Source: Costus lasius (taxonomy: Eukaryota > Streptophyta > Magnoliopsida > Zingiberales > Costaceae). From it: a stretch of DNA of 64,000 bases. The stretch is from contig CM050449.1 in the NCBI GenBank assembly GCA_027563935.2, positions 72,692,556-72,756,555 of the forward strand. Reading direction: 5' to 3'. Position numbers and translations under genes: made by a program. Of this stretch, positions 36,051-49,283 are shown in pieces. The number at the start of each line of letters is the position of its first letter. Within the stretch, counting starts at the first letter, position 1. The notes under the pieces were generated by a model, which saw only the letters and a program-made list of their open reading frames with translations, made no database searches and was not told where the DNA came from.

Positions 36051-37735
36051 TGAAAGTCCCCTTCAAGGGGGAGCGCAAAGGGGGTGAAACCCTAATAGGG
36101 GGCGCATGAAAAATTTCTAGGGTTTCAACTAGATCGATTGCATGAATATATATGATCAACTTTGATTATTATTTCAAAGATCAAGTTAAGATCTTTTACC
36201 ATAGCCATGATGAAGGAGGCGGCTTGGAAGCAAGAGGGCAAATAAGCACTCCTCCAAAGAAAACGCACACTAGATGAGAGATGGCTACCTCCTTGGATGT
36301 TCCTTGTGCTAGCAAGAATCTCCCAAGTTTCTTGTCGTGTGTCGAAGTCGAGAGATGCTTGGCCGAACTCCCTTCTCGTCAAGCAAGAAGCTCTACCCAA
36401 GAGCCAAGGCGACAATTGAAGTGAATTGGCCATAATCGTTGAGGCGTTTTCAAGAGATGGCGTTACATGACTTCCAAATATGGAAAGTCATGAAGCCATG
36501 CGCTCACTCATAAGAAAACCGCCCAAACACAATCAAGCCTTGAACCATGCGTTCACATATGTGAACCGGTTCAAGCCAACTCAATTCAATTCAATTCGGT
36601 CCAAAGACCAAACCAAACCAGCCCATGGTCTAGATCTCTCTGAACCAAATGGCTCAAGATCTAACCGTTCATCTCATGATGTTCCTGATCTCACCGATCT
36701 AGAATCATCTCTCTCGATCGAAGCTTACCGATCTTAAGTCCTAATCAATCAAACATGATCAGACCAGATCTCACTTACAATCAGAGTTTAAACTCCTTTA
36801 AACTGAACCTAAACAATTCAGTCCACACGATCAGGCTTAAGTAAGCCATATCATCAAATTGTGCGACCCTGAGGGTTTCCTTTAAATGTCGGTAACGATA
36901 ACTTACATTATCACGATCAGTGAGGGGTATCTAGCAACACATCACTGTCTCCCGATATAAAGGAAAGAGCCTTCCAAGACTACTCCCAAACCATAGCACA
37001 AGTATGAATCCACTTCACTAGGCATACATGTTTCCTTTGCCACTAGATGTTCTTATTGGACAAGCGTGTCAAGCCTGTAGCTCCAATATGATGAGCATGA
37101 TTAGATCAGATGAACATAGTCACCTGGGTATGGCCATACACTTTCTCAATCATCTCATTTAGGGGGGGCCCTTTAGAACATCGCACTCCTTAAACAAGGA
37201 GACAGCAATCCTATATCTATCACTAGTGTCCTAACCTGACTCATGATCATTATCCAAGATAATCTTTAACCATTATGTTTCAAATGATATTGAACTACCT
37301 CAAAACAATGACAATCATCATTTAGAAACACAAGTGATCTCAAGTCAGAGGACATGTGCCACTTGTTGCATACAAGGATTATTCACATTGTGACAAGCAA
37401 TTGAATATCCTAGTAGGGTCTGTCCAGTACATCCAATGCACCCATGAGTCTACATCTTATTCCATGCTCGAAGCATCCTATAAGATTAGAATACATATTA
37501 GTCTCAATCATATCAAGGCTGTCTCACGTTCACCAAGATATCTCGACTAAGGACATTACAGCATGTCAGCCTAGCTGAACAGCATTGAGACATTATTCAG
37601 AAGCACACTTATTGCAGCAGACAATGTAACATACTGAATAACAACCATTGCCTTTATAAACATAAGAGTTTATATACATGATACTGATACAATCCCAAGG
37701 CCTCAAACATTAGCCTTTAAGGGCATACCCCAACA
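36051..37735 (-). repeat. Element H: 5' LTR (1685 bp)
   Basis: Same length and ends as the 3' LTR, followed by target duplication CCCTA at 37736-37740. Confidence 0.95.
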
Positions 37736-37740
37736 CCCTA

Positions 37741-38012
37741 ATCCAAATGTGACCAATCTAGGTCAATTTCGGGTCAACCTGCCAAAAATGAAGTTTGGCT
37801 CCAATAACCTTCTTCCGACTCATCAGGCCCATTGGCGCTGATGAAATCTTCCAAATTGATCCAAGTTATCCAATAACTTGATCCTAAGGCTTCTGAATAA
37901 AGCAACGTCAAGAGTCTATTGCGTGTGACCCCGTAGGATCCATATGACGATTGCAATGATGTAAACATCATAAGTAGTGAGGGGTATCTAGCAACACATC
38001 ACTACTACCCAT
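37741..38012 (-). mobile_element. Element G: 3' LTR (part 2), between H and J
   Basis: It continues the family 3 LTR after H: ATCCAAATGTGACC onward, with a GTGTGACCCCGTAGG block like that in the other copia LTR families. It is cut at ACTACCCAT, where J starts; CCCAT (38008-38012) is the expected left duplication of J. The end of this LTR, the PPT and the 3' end of pol of G are absent from the window, apparently deleted. Confidence 0.78.
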
Positions 38013-39682
38013 TGAAAGGAAACCTAGGTCACATGCGCATTCAAAAACCATGTAGCGACGGCGGAAATACTAGGTTTCAAAGATCGCATGACTTAAACAT
38101 ATGATCAACCTTGAAAGGATTGGTTAGAGCATTACCATTGCCATGCTTTGAGTGGCGGCTTGGAAGAAGAAAGGGGCGAGTGCCTCTTCTCCAAAAGTAT
38201 CACACACAAGATGATGTTTTGCTTCTCCCTTGTGCTCCTTGTGCTAGAAAAGACACTAGGGGTCTTTGATCGAGTGAGGAGATGAGATGTTCACTCTCGG
38301 CTTGGTTAAACTCCTTCTTTTTCATGAAGAGCAAGAAGCATGCGAGAGGAGGAAGAGAGCGGTTTTGAAAACCGAGAGGGAGAGTCCAAGAAGGAAAGAT
38401 TCGGTTACCATATTTGGTAAGAACCAAACATGTAACCCCTTTCTTAACTCCCTCTTTAACTCCTATGCGTTCACCCTAAGTGAGCCAACCGAAACCTCTC
38501 ATTTGAACCATGCGTTCACTAAGTGAACCGGTTCAATTTCATTTGGTTCAAGGACCAAATCGAACAAGCCCTGGTCTTGATCTGATTGAACCAAATGGCT
38601 CAAGATCCAACTACACATCTCATTGAATCTCTTGATCTTTACGATCAAGCATCAATTCTCCCGATCGAAGCTTACCGATCATATGCCCTAATCAATCAAA
38701 CATGATTAGACTAGATCTCACTTCCAATCAGAGTTTAAATTGCTTTAAACTGAACTAGAATAATTCCAATCCACACGATCTGACATAAGTAAGCCATATC
38801 ATCAAATTGTGTGACCCTAAGGGTTTCCTTCAACGTCGGTAACGATAACTTACGTTATCACGATCAGAGAGGGGTATCTAGCAACACATCACTGTCTCCC
38901 GATATGAAGGAAAGAGTCTTCCAAGACTACTCCCAAAACATAGCACAAGTGTGAATCCAATTCACCCAGCATACATGTTCCCTTTGCCACTGGATGTTCA
39001 CGTTGGACAAGCGTGTCTAGCCTGTAATTCCAACACGATGAGAATGGTTAGATCAGATGAACATAGTCATCTGGGTATGGCCATACACATTCTCAACCAT
39101 CTCATCCAGGGGGCCCCAGTAGAACACCACACTCCAACTAGGAGAGGCAATCCTTTATCTATCGCTAGTGTCCTAACATGACTTATGCCCACTATCCAAG
39201 ATAATCCTTAACCATTATCTTTCAAATGATATTGAACTACCTCAAGACAATGTCAATCATCACTTAGAAACACAAGTGATCTCAAGTAAGAGGGAATATG
39301 CCACTTGCTCGCTTATAAGGATTTATTCATATTGTGACAAACAATTGAATATCCTAAGTAGGGTCAGTCCAGTACATCCAATGCACCTATGTGTCTAAAT
39401 CTTATTCCATGCTCGAAGCATCCTATAAGATTAGAACACATATTAGTCTCAATCATATCAAGGCTGTCTCATGTTCACCAAGATATCTCGACTAAGGACA
39501 ACTCTGAAAATCAGCTAAGCTGAACATCATTAAGACATTACTCAGAAGTATACATATAGCAGCAGGTAATGCAACAATCTGAATAACAACAATTGCCTTT
39601 ATAAAACATATACATAGTTTGTACATGATACTGATAATAACCCAAGGCCTCAAACATTTAGCCTTAAGGGCATACCCCAACA
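38013..39682 (-). repeat. Element J: 3' LTR (1670 bp)
   Basis: It runs TGAAAGGAAACCTAGG to GGGCATACCCCAACA on the plus strand. It is more diverged from the H LTRs than they are from each other, so J belongs to a different sub-family. The GAACCGGTTC palindrome is near 38525. Confidence 0.94.
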
Positions 39683-39694
39683 ATCTCCCACTTG
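39683..39694 (-). other. Polypurine tract of element J
   Basis: CAAGTGGGAGAT on the minus strand, next to the 3' LTR. Confidence 0.87.
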
Positions 39695-39702
39695 CACTTA
39701 AA

Positions 39703-41618
39703 CTAATGGTTGAGAAATCTCAAACCCATATTATTACAGTGCTTCTCATGCTTCTGCTGCGCCAGAGGCTTTGTAAGCGGGTCAGCTAGATTGTCATCTG
39801 TATGAACCTTGTAGATCTTGATCTCTCCTCGATCTATGATCTCACGGATCAAATGAAACCTTCTTTGTATGTGCTTGGACTTCTGGTGTGACCGTGGTTC
39901 CTTTGCTTGTGCAATTGCTCCAGTGTTATCACAGAAGATAACCAATGGATCTGCACTCGAAGAAACAACACCAAGTTCCTGAACGAACTTACGAATCCAT
40001 ACTGCCTCCTTTGATGCTTCTGAGGCTGCAACATACTCAGCTTCTGTTGTGGAATCAGCAACAATTGACTGTTTGAAACTCTTCCACACCACTGCTCCTC
40101 CATTCAAGCTAAAAACATAGCCTGATTGCGATCGGAAATCATCTTGGTCAGATTGGAACGAAGCGTCAGTATATCCTTCAATACTGAGTTCTTCCTGACC
40201 TCCATAAATCAAGAACATACCTTTGGTTCTCCGAAGATATTTCAAAATATTCTTGACTGCAATCCAGTGTGCCTTCCCTGGATTACTTTGGAACCGACTG
40301 GTCACGCTTAACCCGTAAGCGACGTCTGGGCGAGTACATAACATCGCATACATGATGGACCCAATAGCCGAAGCATAAGGCGTATTGTCCATCTCATCTT
40401 TCTCAGACTGTGTTTGAGGACACTGGCTCTTTGAAAGATTCAGACCATGTCTGACTGGAAGATATCCTCTTTTAGAATTTTCTAAGTGGAATCTCTCCAG
40501 GACCTTATCGATGTAAGTACTCTGGCACAGCCCGAGAAGCCTATTAGATCTATCTCTGTAGATTTCCACACCTAATACATAGGCTGCTTCTCCCAAATCT
40601 TTCATCTGGAAACATTTTCTTAACCATGCCTTGACCGCATGTAGATCAGGAATATCGTTTCCAATGATCAAAATATCATCGACGTAGAGGACTAGGAAAG
40701 TAATCACGCTCCCACCAAACATTTTGTATACACACGGGTCATCTTCATTTTTGATGAAACCAAATTCAGTAACTGATTCATCAAAACGAATATTCCAGCT
40801 TCTCGATGCTTGTTTTAGTCCATAAATGGACTTCTTTAATTTGCATATTTTATGACGTTCTGATGGATTGATGAAACCTTCAGGCTGTGTCATATACACA
40901 TCCTCTTCCAGTTTTCCATTAAGGAAAGCGGTCTTCACATCCATTTGCCAGATCTCATAATCATAATATGCTGCTATCGCGAGAATGATTCGAATGGACT
41001 TGAACATGGCTACAGGAGAGAAAGTTTCATCATAATCTATCCCGTAGATTTGTTTGAAACCTTTCGCAACTAGCCTGCCCTTATAGGTAACCACGTTACC
41101 GTCCATGTCTTTCTTCTTTTTGAAGATCCATTTACAGCCTATAGGGATTACTCCCGGAGGCGGATCAACCAAATCCCAGACTTGGTTTTCTGACATGGAG
41201 TCCATCTCGGCTCGCATAGCTTCAAGCCATCTTGCTGATTCCGGTCCACTGACCGCATCCGCATAAGTGAGGGGTTCATCATTAATGATGTAGACTCCGT
41301 CATAGCGCTCAGGCTGACGACGAATCCTTCCCGATCTACGCGGTTCCTGTGATATCTGAGCCTCAGGTTGAACATTAACCTGATCTATTGGCTCAGGCTC
41401 ATCCAACTGAGCTTGAATACTTTGTCCCTCTTCTGGAATTTCATCCAGCTTTATTTCTCTCCCACTGGCCTCTTGCAGAAGAAATTCCTTCTCAAGAAAA
41501 ATAGCCGTTCGAGCAACAAATACTTTGTTCTCTTTGGGATCATAGAAATAATAACCCTTAGTTTCTTTAGTGTAACCGACAAATATACATTTATCAGATC
41601 TGCTTTCCAGTTTCCTAG
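39703..41618 (-). pseudogene. Element J: copia pol 3' part (end of integrase, RT, RNase H)
   Basis: This is an open minus-strand frame from the L insertion to TAG at 39703. It encodes the integrase C-terminal region (CIFVGYTKETKGYYFYDPKENKVF), the hinge, reverse transcriptase (QMDVKTAFLNGKLEEDVYMTQP; YVDDILIIGND near 40658-40692) and RNase H (YTDASFQSD; DSTTEAEY; CDNTGAIAQ; ADPLTKPLAQQKH). There is no stop or frameshift in this part. The upstream half is at 52221-54205, across L. The target duplication of L is CCTAG at 41614-41618. An ATG inside the L LTR at 41658 gives an artefactual N-terminal extension. Confidence 0.94.
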
Positions 41619-44556
41619 TGTAACATCCCGTTATCTTAACCCCAAACAAATGGCACAATTCATGAAGAATACAGGATGTTTCATATAAGATCGATTCATA
41701 TGCTAGGTAAAACCGAGTTCAAGAAAACACGATCTGAAAATTTCCACAAACCCATACATAAATATCCACAAAACACAAATCTCATAAATTACATAAGGGT
41801 ACCTGCCACCACGCAATCCTTGCACTAGACATATGCAAGGCAACAGTTATATCAAATCCGATGACATAAATACAATTCGATTCAAAATTCAAAGCAAAGC
41901 CACAAAGTCGATTTTTATAAACTTATACCAAACACCGAAACCAGGCTGGAGCCCGCGGTGACACAAAAATTCAAACTCATTAACAGCCACAATCTGGCAT
42001 CATAGGTTCACATAGATTCACATAGTTCACATCATTCATATAGTTCATATAACTCATATAGTTCGGCAGCATATGTTCACATAATTCATATATTAAGGCC
42101 ACAACCGGCATCATAAGTTCGTTAAGCATAAATCACAATATCCATATAATGCTAACTGCGCCCCTGCTCTACACCTGAAAATAATGAGGGGTGAGCTACA
42201 CAGCCCAGTGAGTGGATAGTCTAAATCGACCATCCAGAACATACATTCAAAAATATAGGCAGATTATTTTAAAAATCTTTAACAGGAACATTATGTCAAC
42301 ATATAACAAAATAAAGAAACAGAAGTCATATAGACAGTCAGATGTACACACTAGCATATAACAAACTCAGGTTCTAGAGTTTTACTCTAAACCAATTAAA
42401 CACATATATTCTAAACCAACTAAACACACCATACTTAATTAACCTAGTTGTCCAGCATAATCAGTAGTGACCAATATGGTCTAACCCGGCTTGGCCAAAG
42501 CACTGGGAGCTGCAAAATCTCGTGCAACACATAAACATGGATAGTGAGTAGAATCAAGAGGTGGCCCCCGCCAGGTCACGACGTGGCACTTTGCTCTATC
42601 ACCCCATAACACATCGATGGATTGTGTGTAGATTCAAGAGGTGGCCCCCGTCAGGTCATGACGTGGCACTTTGCTCTACGACACCCCATATCACAAAATG
42701 AGAGTGATGACATCAAGAGGTGGCCCCTGTCTGATCAAGACATGGCACTTTGCGTCTTATATCACCCCATAACATAAAAGAGTAATGACATCAAGAGGTG
42801 GCCCCTGTCCGACCAAGACATGGCACTTTGCGTCAAAACCCGTTCTCCCAAAAGGTTCCTACTGGACAACAGACATATCTTATTTCATATTTCACAAAGG
42901 TGGACTCCTAAGTGTCAACTAGACTCTAGGATAGTCATCACAAAATCATATCGGGCAGGCTGAACATCAACCCCCATCACAATAATCATAATAGGCAGGC
43001 TGAACATCAACCTCCTCACATGTCAAATACAGGGCTGAAATTCAAACCCTTAACATATCACATAAGGACTATCCAATGAGTACCCCGGTTACACTTAGCC
43101 ATAGTCCTAACCAACACATAACACATAATATTCAAAATTCACATAATCCGTCACATAACACATATTGTTCAAGATTCACATAACCCATAAATCACATAAT
43201 AAACACATAATATTTCATATTCGAATATCACATAATATAGTGTAGTCCTTAGATTTCATGCTGATTTGTTTAGTCAAATCTGACTAAGTTATCACCCAAG
43301 TTTCTCAAACAAATAAATAACATTGCATTTAACTAGCATTCATAAAAATTACATAAAACTAAAACATATATCCATATAATTTTACAAATTACCCCATGTA
43401 ACTACAAACATCAAAATTCGGTTTTCACAAACAATTCGGTTTCCATTTATATTATCACAAATTCGGTTTTCATACATATTATCTATTTAATTTACTCCTT
43501 GATTAACATGAACTTCATACTACAAAATCACTGATTTAATATTACCAAAATCATATAAAAATTCAATGATTTAATGCTACCAAAATTCCCTATAAAATAC
43601 CTTAAATTTCATGCTACAAGTTTCGGTTTTCATGAGATACATACCTATACAAAATTTCGGTTAAACAATCATCAAGATTATGTTTTGTTTTGGTTTTCAT
43701 AACTAACATCAAAGTTTCAGTTTTAAACATGGAAATTTAGGTTTTCATAACAAGGTGAAATCTTGAGTTTTCGGTTTTAGCATGCAAAGATTCCAAACAA
43801 ATAATGGTATCATCTAACAAGATTAAGTGGACAAAACTCAATTAAGACACCCCACTCACCTTGAACCGTGAACACCAAGGTGAAAAACCTCTACAAAATC
43901 GCCTAAAGTCTTTAAGTCGCCCAAGGAATCTCCAAGAACTTGCCAAGGAAATTTCTTCACTTCAAAGAAAATCGCCAAGGGAAGAAGATGAAGAAAAATC
44001 ACCTCAAAATTCCAAGAACACCAAAGTCGCCTCCTTCTTCCTAGCCGTCGCCCAAAGTTTTCTCAAGACTCCAAAAATCGCCAATAATCTCACCCTAACC
44101 GAATTACTAACTAAAAATTTCGGTTTTAAATTTTTAACCCATTAACCCATTAATTCAAATAGGTTTTAACCCCTTTAACTAGCTAATTCAAATTTTAAAT
44201 CTAATTTAAGTGTAACCCAATAACCCTTAGTTTAAGTGAACATCCAATAAGAGTTTAAATTAACATCCAATTAATTACTTCACTTAAACGCAAATCCAAT
44301 AAGGATTTAATTAATATCCAATAAGGTCTAATTAATTTATCCTAAATTAACAACCAATATAAATCACAATTTAATAATCATTAAACCAGTTAATTAACGT
44401 CCAACAAGCTAGTTAATTAATTAAAATTAACAACCATTAAGCTCTAATTAATTAACTATAAATTAACAATCAACACACAAGAGTAATAACACAGTCAATA
44501 ATTTTATTTAAATCAAAAATAATGCTTACCAGGACTCAAGATCCTTGGATCTTACA
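41619..44556 (-). repeat. Element L: 3' LTR (2938 bp)
   Basis: It runs TGTAACATCCCG to GGATCTTACA on the plus strand. It contains the four-copy GGTGGCCCC repeat at about 42549-42833. A 94-codon ORF (43861-44145) is present only because the LTRs are nearly identical; the homologous part of S0 does not keep it open. Confidence 0.96.
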
Positions 44557-44569
44557 TCCCTCCCTCCTT
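44557..44569 (-). other. Polypurine tract of element L
   Basis: AAGGAGGGAGGGA on the minus strand, abutting the 3' LTR and 16 bases after the pol stop. Confidence 0.92.
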
Positions 44570-44585
44570 ATAAAGCTTTAGTCCT

Positions 44586-47500
44586 CTAAAGCTCAGCATC
44601 CATATCATCAAAGAGGTAAGCATAAAATTTCCTCATATCAGCTTCAGTCTCCCATGTCGCCTCCTCAACTGACTGATTTCCCCAGATAACCTTTACCAAA
44701 GGTATAGTCTTGTTTCTCAGAACTTTATCCTTTCTATCAACAATCCGGAGGGGTCTTTCCTCGAAAGTCAAATCACTCTGAATCTGAAGAGGTTCCAACT
44801 CTAATACATGAGATGGATCAGGATGATATTTCCTCAAAGCAGAGACATGGAACACATTATGCACATGATCCATAGCAGGAGGTAAAGCTAACCGGTAAGC
44901 CACTGGACCAATTCTCTCAATAACGTCAAAAGGGCCTACAAACCTAGGGCTCAACTTACCCTTTTTGCCAAACCTCATTACACCCTTAGTAGGTGACACC
45001 TTCAAGAACACATGATCCCCTACCATAAACTCCAAGGAACGACGACGGTCATCAGCATAACTCTTCTGTCTGTCCCGAGCAATTTTCAGTTTATCCCGGA
45101 TCTCTCTGACCTTATCAGTAGTCTCCTGTACTGCATCAGATCTCAAAATCATTCTGTCACCAGTTTCCTCCCAACACAAGGGAGTCCTACACCTTCTTCC
45201 ATACAAAGCCTCATAAGGAGCCATCTGAATACTGGAGTGGAAGCTATTATTATAAGTAAACTCTATCAAAGATAGATCCCGGTTCCACTCAGAACTCCAA
45301 TCTACCACATAGGCTCTCAACAGATCTTCTAGAGTTTGTATAGTACGCTCCGTCTGGCCATCAGACTGAGGATGATATGCTGTACTAAAACTCAACTTAG
45401 TACCCAAACCTTCCTGTAAGCTCTTCCAAAATCTGGACAGAAACCGAGAGTCCCTATCAGACACGATATCAACGGGCACTCCATGCAGTCTGACTATCTC
45501 ATCAATGTACAATCTGGCCAGCCTCTCTAAAGAATAAGTCATCTTAATCGGAAGAAAATGGGCTGATTTAGTAAGTCTATCAACAATCACCCAAATAGCA
45601 TCATGACCCAATCTGGTTCTGGGCAAACCACATACAAAATCCATACTGATGCATTCCCACTTCCACTCAGGAATAGGAAGGGACTGTAACAAACCACCAG
45701 GCTTCTGGTGTTCAGCCTTCACAGTCTGACAGGTTAAACACCTAGAGACAAAATCAAACACTTCTTTCTTCATACCCGGCCACCAAAAGCTTTTCTTGAG
45801 GTCCTGATACATCTTAGTCACACCAGGATGTAGAGAATATTTGGAGTTATGGCTGTCCTCCAATATTTCTTTCCTCAAGCTCGGTTCCTCAGGGACACAT
45901 ACTCTTCCACGAAACCGAAGAATACCATCATCAGACAGGCTAAAATCCTGAACTGCGCCATCAACCAGACTATCCCTGATCTGAACTAATCTCGGATCCA
46001 CAGACTGCTGATCTCTGATCTTCTGCAACAAAGCAGACTGTACTCTGAGAAAAGCCACATAACCCAACTGAACTCTAGGAGTAACACTGATCCTGAGATC
46101 GCTGAACTCCTGCAGTAACCGCCACTCACTGACTCGTAAAGCAGCTACTGAAGTAACTGGATGTCTGCTCAGAGCATCCGCCACCACATTGGCTTTTCCA
46201 GCCTGATACTGAATGGAGAAGTCATAGTCTTTGATCAACTCCATCCATCTTCTCTGTCTCATGTTCAACTCCTTCTGAGTGAAGATATACTTGAGACTCT
46301 GGTGATCAGTGAACAGATCAAACTCCTGACCCAACAAATAGTGACGCCATATCTTCAAAGCAAAGACTACGGCCGCCAACTCTAAATCATGAGTAGGGTA
46401 GTTCAATTCATACTCCTTCAGTTGTCTCGAAGCATAGGCTACTACAGAACCCTTCTGCATCAAGACACAACCCAACCCTTTGCCAGAAGCATCTGTATAT
46501 ACAGTAAACCTTTCCCCATCACTAGGAATAATGAGGATCGGTGTACTAGTCAACCTTCTCTTCAGCTCTTGGAAGCTCTCTTCACACTTATCATCCCAAA
46601 TAAACTTAGCCTCCTTTCTGGTTAATTTAGTTAAAGGACCCGCCAACTTGGAGAATCCCTCAACAAATCTCCGGTAGTAACCTGCTAAACCCAGGAAACT
46701 CCTGATCTCAGTAGCACTAGTCGGTCTTCCCCAATTAAGAATGGCTTGCACTTTAACTGGATCCACAGACACCCCCTGACCAGAAATCACATGCCCAAGG
46801 AAACTAATCTTTTCCAGCCAGAATTCACACTTACTAGCCTTGGCATATAATCGGTTCTTCCTCAAGATCTCCAATACTCTGCGCAAATCACTGACATGAT
46901 CTGAGGTAGTCTGAGAGTACACCAATATATCGTCTATAAAGACCACCACACAAGAGTCAAGCAACTCATCCATGAAGACAGCAGGTGCATTTGTCAGTCC
47001 AAAAGGCATAACTAAAAATTCGAAATGCCCATACCTGGTCCTAAAAGCAGTCTTAAATATATCCTCATCCTTGACTCTAAGCTGATAATATCCTGATCTC
47101 AGATCAATCTTAGAGAACACTGTCGCTCCCTGTAATTGATCAAATAGATCATCAATTCTGGGAAGAGGATACTTATTCTTGATAGTCACTTGGTTCAGTT
47201 GCCTGTAGTCTATACACATCCTTAGGGTTCCATCTTTCTTCTTCACAAATAGCACTGGCGCTCCCCAGGGAGAAGCACTAGGCCGAATATACCCTTTCTC
47301 TAGCAATTCCTCCAGTTGTTTCTTAAGCTCGGCCAACTCTGAAGTAGCCATACGATAAGGAGCTCTGGAGATAGGTGCCGTACCTGGCGCCAACTCAATG
47401 CCAAACTCTACCTCTCGAATCGGTGGCAAGCCTGAAAATTCCTCAGAGAACACATCAGGAAACTCTTTCACCACCTCCATCTGAGTCAGATCAGAAGTAG

Positions 47501-49157
47501 AATCATCCTGCACCTTAACATGCGCAAGATACCCCTTGCATCCACTAGCCAGTAATTTCCTGGCCTGCAGGAAAGATATCACATGCGGTCCTTGGTCTGA
47601 CACTAGACCTCTCACAAAAATCCGATTCCCATCTAGCAGATTTAAAGTGATTACTTTCTCAAAGCAATCCACAGAGGCATGATGGGAAGACAACCAATCC
47701 ATACCTAGAATGACATCATAGTCTTGCATGTCTAAGAGGATTAGATCCACTAGAAACTCATAACCCTCTACATGTACCATACAGTCAGCACACACAGTGT
47801 CTGTAGATAATGATTTTCCTAAGGGAGTACTGACAGACACAACATAATCTAGCATCTTAGGTACAACAGGTAAACATGCAGCAAATCTAACAGATACAAA
47901 AGACAGATTTGCACCAGGATCAAATAGAATGCGAGCTAACTGATCAAATACAAATAAAGTACCTTCCACAACGGATCGGGAAGCTCGTGTATCCTTCTCA
48001 GCCACAGCATACACTCTAGTCTGGACTGTAGGCTTATCTGCGCCTCTAGGTTGCATCTCAGGTTCTCTGCAGTCCTTAGCCATGTGCCCTGGTTTCTTAC
48101 ACCTGAAGCATATACCATTCTTCCTATGACAGTCTTTCACTAGATGTCCCTTGAGCCCACAATGACTACAAGTGATACCGTTTCTTGCATCCCTGGCATC
48201 CCTGAACTGCTGCGGTGCATCCCTGGACTGCTGCGGTGCCTTGTAGGAGTAAGGCTTATACCTGCTCTTCTTATAATCTTTATGCCTAGGGTACTTCTTA
48301 CCCTTGCCGCCACTGCCATGCTGAGGAACCGCCGCCTCAGCTGCAGGAACTACTGTCACGGCAACATGAGAACTCCTCTCAGATATATACCTCTCAATGG
48401 TGCGCGCTCGCCCAACAGTTTCAACATAGGTCTCCAAGTGTTGAGCACCAACCTGCTCTCTAATGTCCCATCTGAGACCTCTGAGAAACTTGGTAGCTCT
48501 CCTCTTTTCAGTGTTTATCAGATGAGGAGCATACTTTCCCAATTTCGTGAACTGTAATTCATACTGGTCCACAGTCATATCACCCTGCTCTAGGTGAATA
48601 AACGCCACTTCTCGGTCCTCCACCAAACTATCTGGGAAGTACTTCTCGTTAAATCGAGACAAGAAGTAAGGCCAATCTATAGTCTCATGTCTTTCTTCGG
48701 CAAGTCTCACCACGCCCTTCCACCACTCATCTGCGTCAGCACGCATCATATAGGTGGTCAGACATAACTTGTCTTCGTCCGAGCAACGCATAACTTGGAA
48801 AATCTTTTCCAAGCACAACTGCCAGTTCTCGGCAGTACTGGATTCTGAGCCTCCATAAAATGAACTAGGACCCAGTTTCTGGAATTCACTCACAAGTGAA
48901 GCATAGCGCCTGTGAGCGCCCTCCTGAGAGTCATCCCCCACTGCTCGAGTAGTAGTCTGGGGTCTCTCTTGAGTCAGTTGCTGCAAAAGCTGATGTTGTG
49001 CTTCTTGGTGCTGAGTCTGCTGCTGCTGCAGCATCTGAGCTTGCCTCTCTATCATGGCACCTTGTTACTGTACCATGCCAGTCAAAGCCTCAATAGCTCT
49101 CGAGAGACTCGGGGTCTGCTCGCCCTCATCACTAGCATTTCCTCTGGTTCGCACCAT
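44586..49157 (-). pseudogene. Element L: Ty3/gypsy gag-pol, nearly intact, one early stop
   Basis: A 1489-residue frame opens at ATG 49055, but an earlier in-phase ATG at 49157 (MVRTRGNASDEG) is the likely original start; codon 31 is TAA (49065-49067). Numbered from 49055: Gag core about 50-240; two CCHC knuckles at 296-309 and 316-329; protease [11 protein letters not shown] at 378-388; RT with [11 protein letters not shown] 611-621, [13 protein letters not shown] 647-659 and FIDDILVYS 706-714; RNase H with TVYTDAS 851-857, E892, D917 and VVADALSR 957-964; integrase with H1069, H1076, C1106, C1109 and the D1139, D1200, E1236 triad (35 residues between the last two); GPF motif at 1374; chromo-like tail ([16 protein letters not shown]) at 1454-1469. 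About 7 residues are missing just before FIDD. Initiation at 49055 could still give most of the protein. Confidence 0.95.
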
Positions 49158-49269
49158 CTTAAATGCCTACACACACATATCATAGTCAGGAAAACAATCA
49201 TAAACCTAACAGGTGTCTAGCAATACACAAACATGTTTTCCCCCAAACTAAGTTTTAGCTAGCCAACTC

Positions 49270-49280
49270 CTCTAATACCA
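49270..49280 (-). other. Primer binding site of element L
   Basis: TGGTATTAGAG on the minus strand, one change from the initiator tRNA-Met site TGGTATCAGAG, three bases from the LTR. The 110 bases between here and the gag ATG are the short leader. Confidence 0.85.
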
Positions 49281-49283
49281 TTC

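Larger units (their letters stand above)
28658..37735 (-). mobile_element. Element H: full-length copia family 1 element, 9078 bp
   Basis: Complete on the minus strand: 5' LTR 36051-37735, PBS 36036-36048, leader, gag-pol 34211-30363, PPT 30343-30354, 3' LTR 28658-30342. Perfect target duplication CCCTA at 28653-28657 and 37736-37740. Both LTRs are 1685 bp; I count 12 differences (about 0.7%), 11 of them transitions, which at 1.3e-8 per site per year is about a quarter of a million years. It is inserted in the 3' LTR of G. Confidence 0.96.

Noticed and set aside
43861..44145. 94-codon ORF repeated at 51525-51809
   Set aside because: It lies in both LTRs of L and is identical only because the LTRs are; the homologous stretch of S0 (about 2640-2900) does not keep the frame open. 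No recognisable domain.
45012..48557. Plus-strand ORFs opposite L gag-pol (45012-45275, 46161-46677, 48144-48557) and similar ones opposite copia pol
   Set aside because: Antisense shadows of real coding sequence with no domain.
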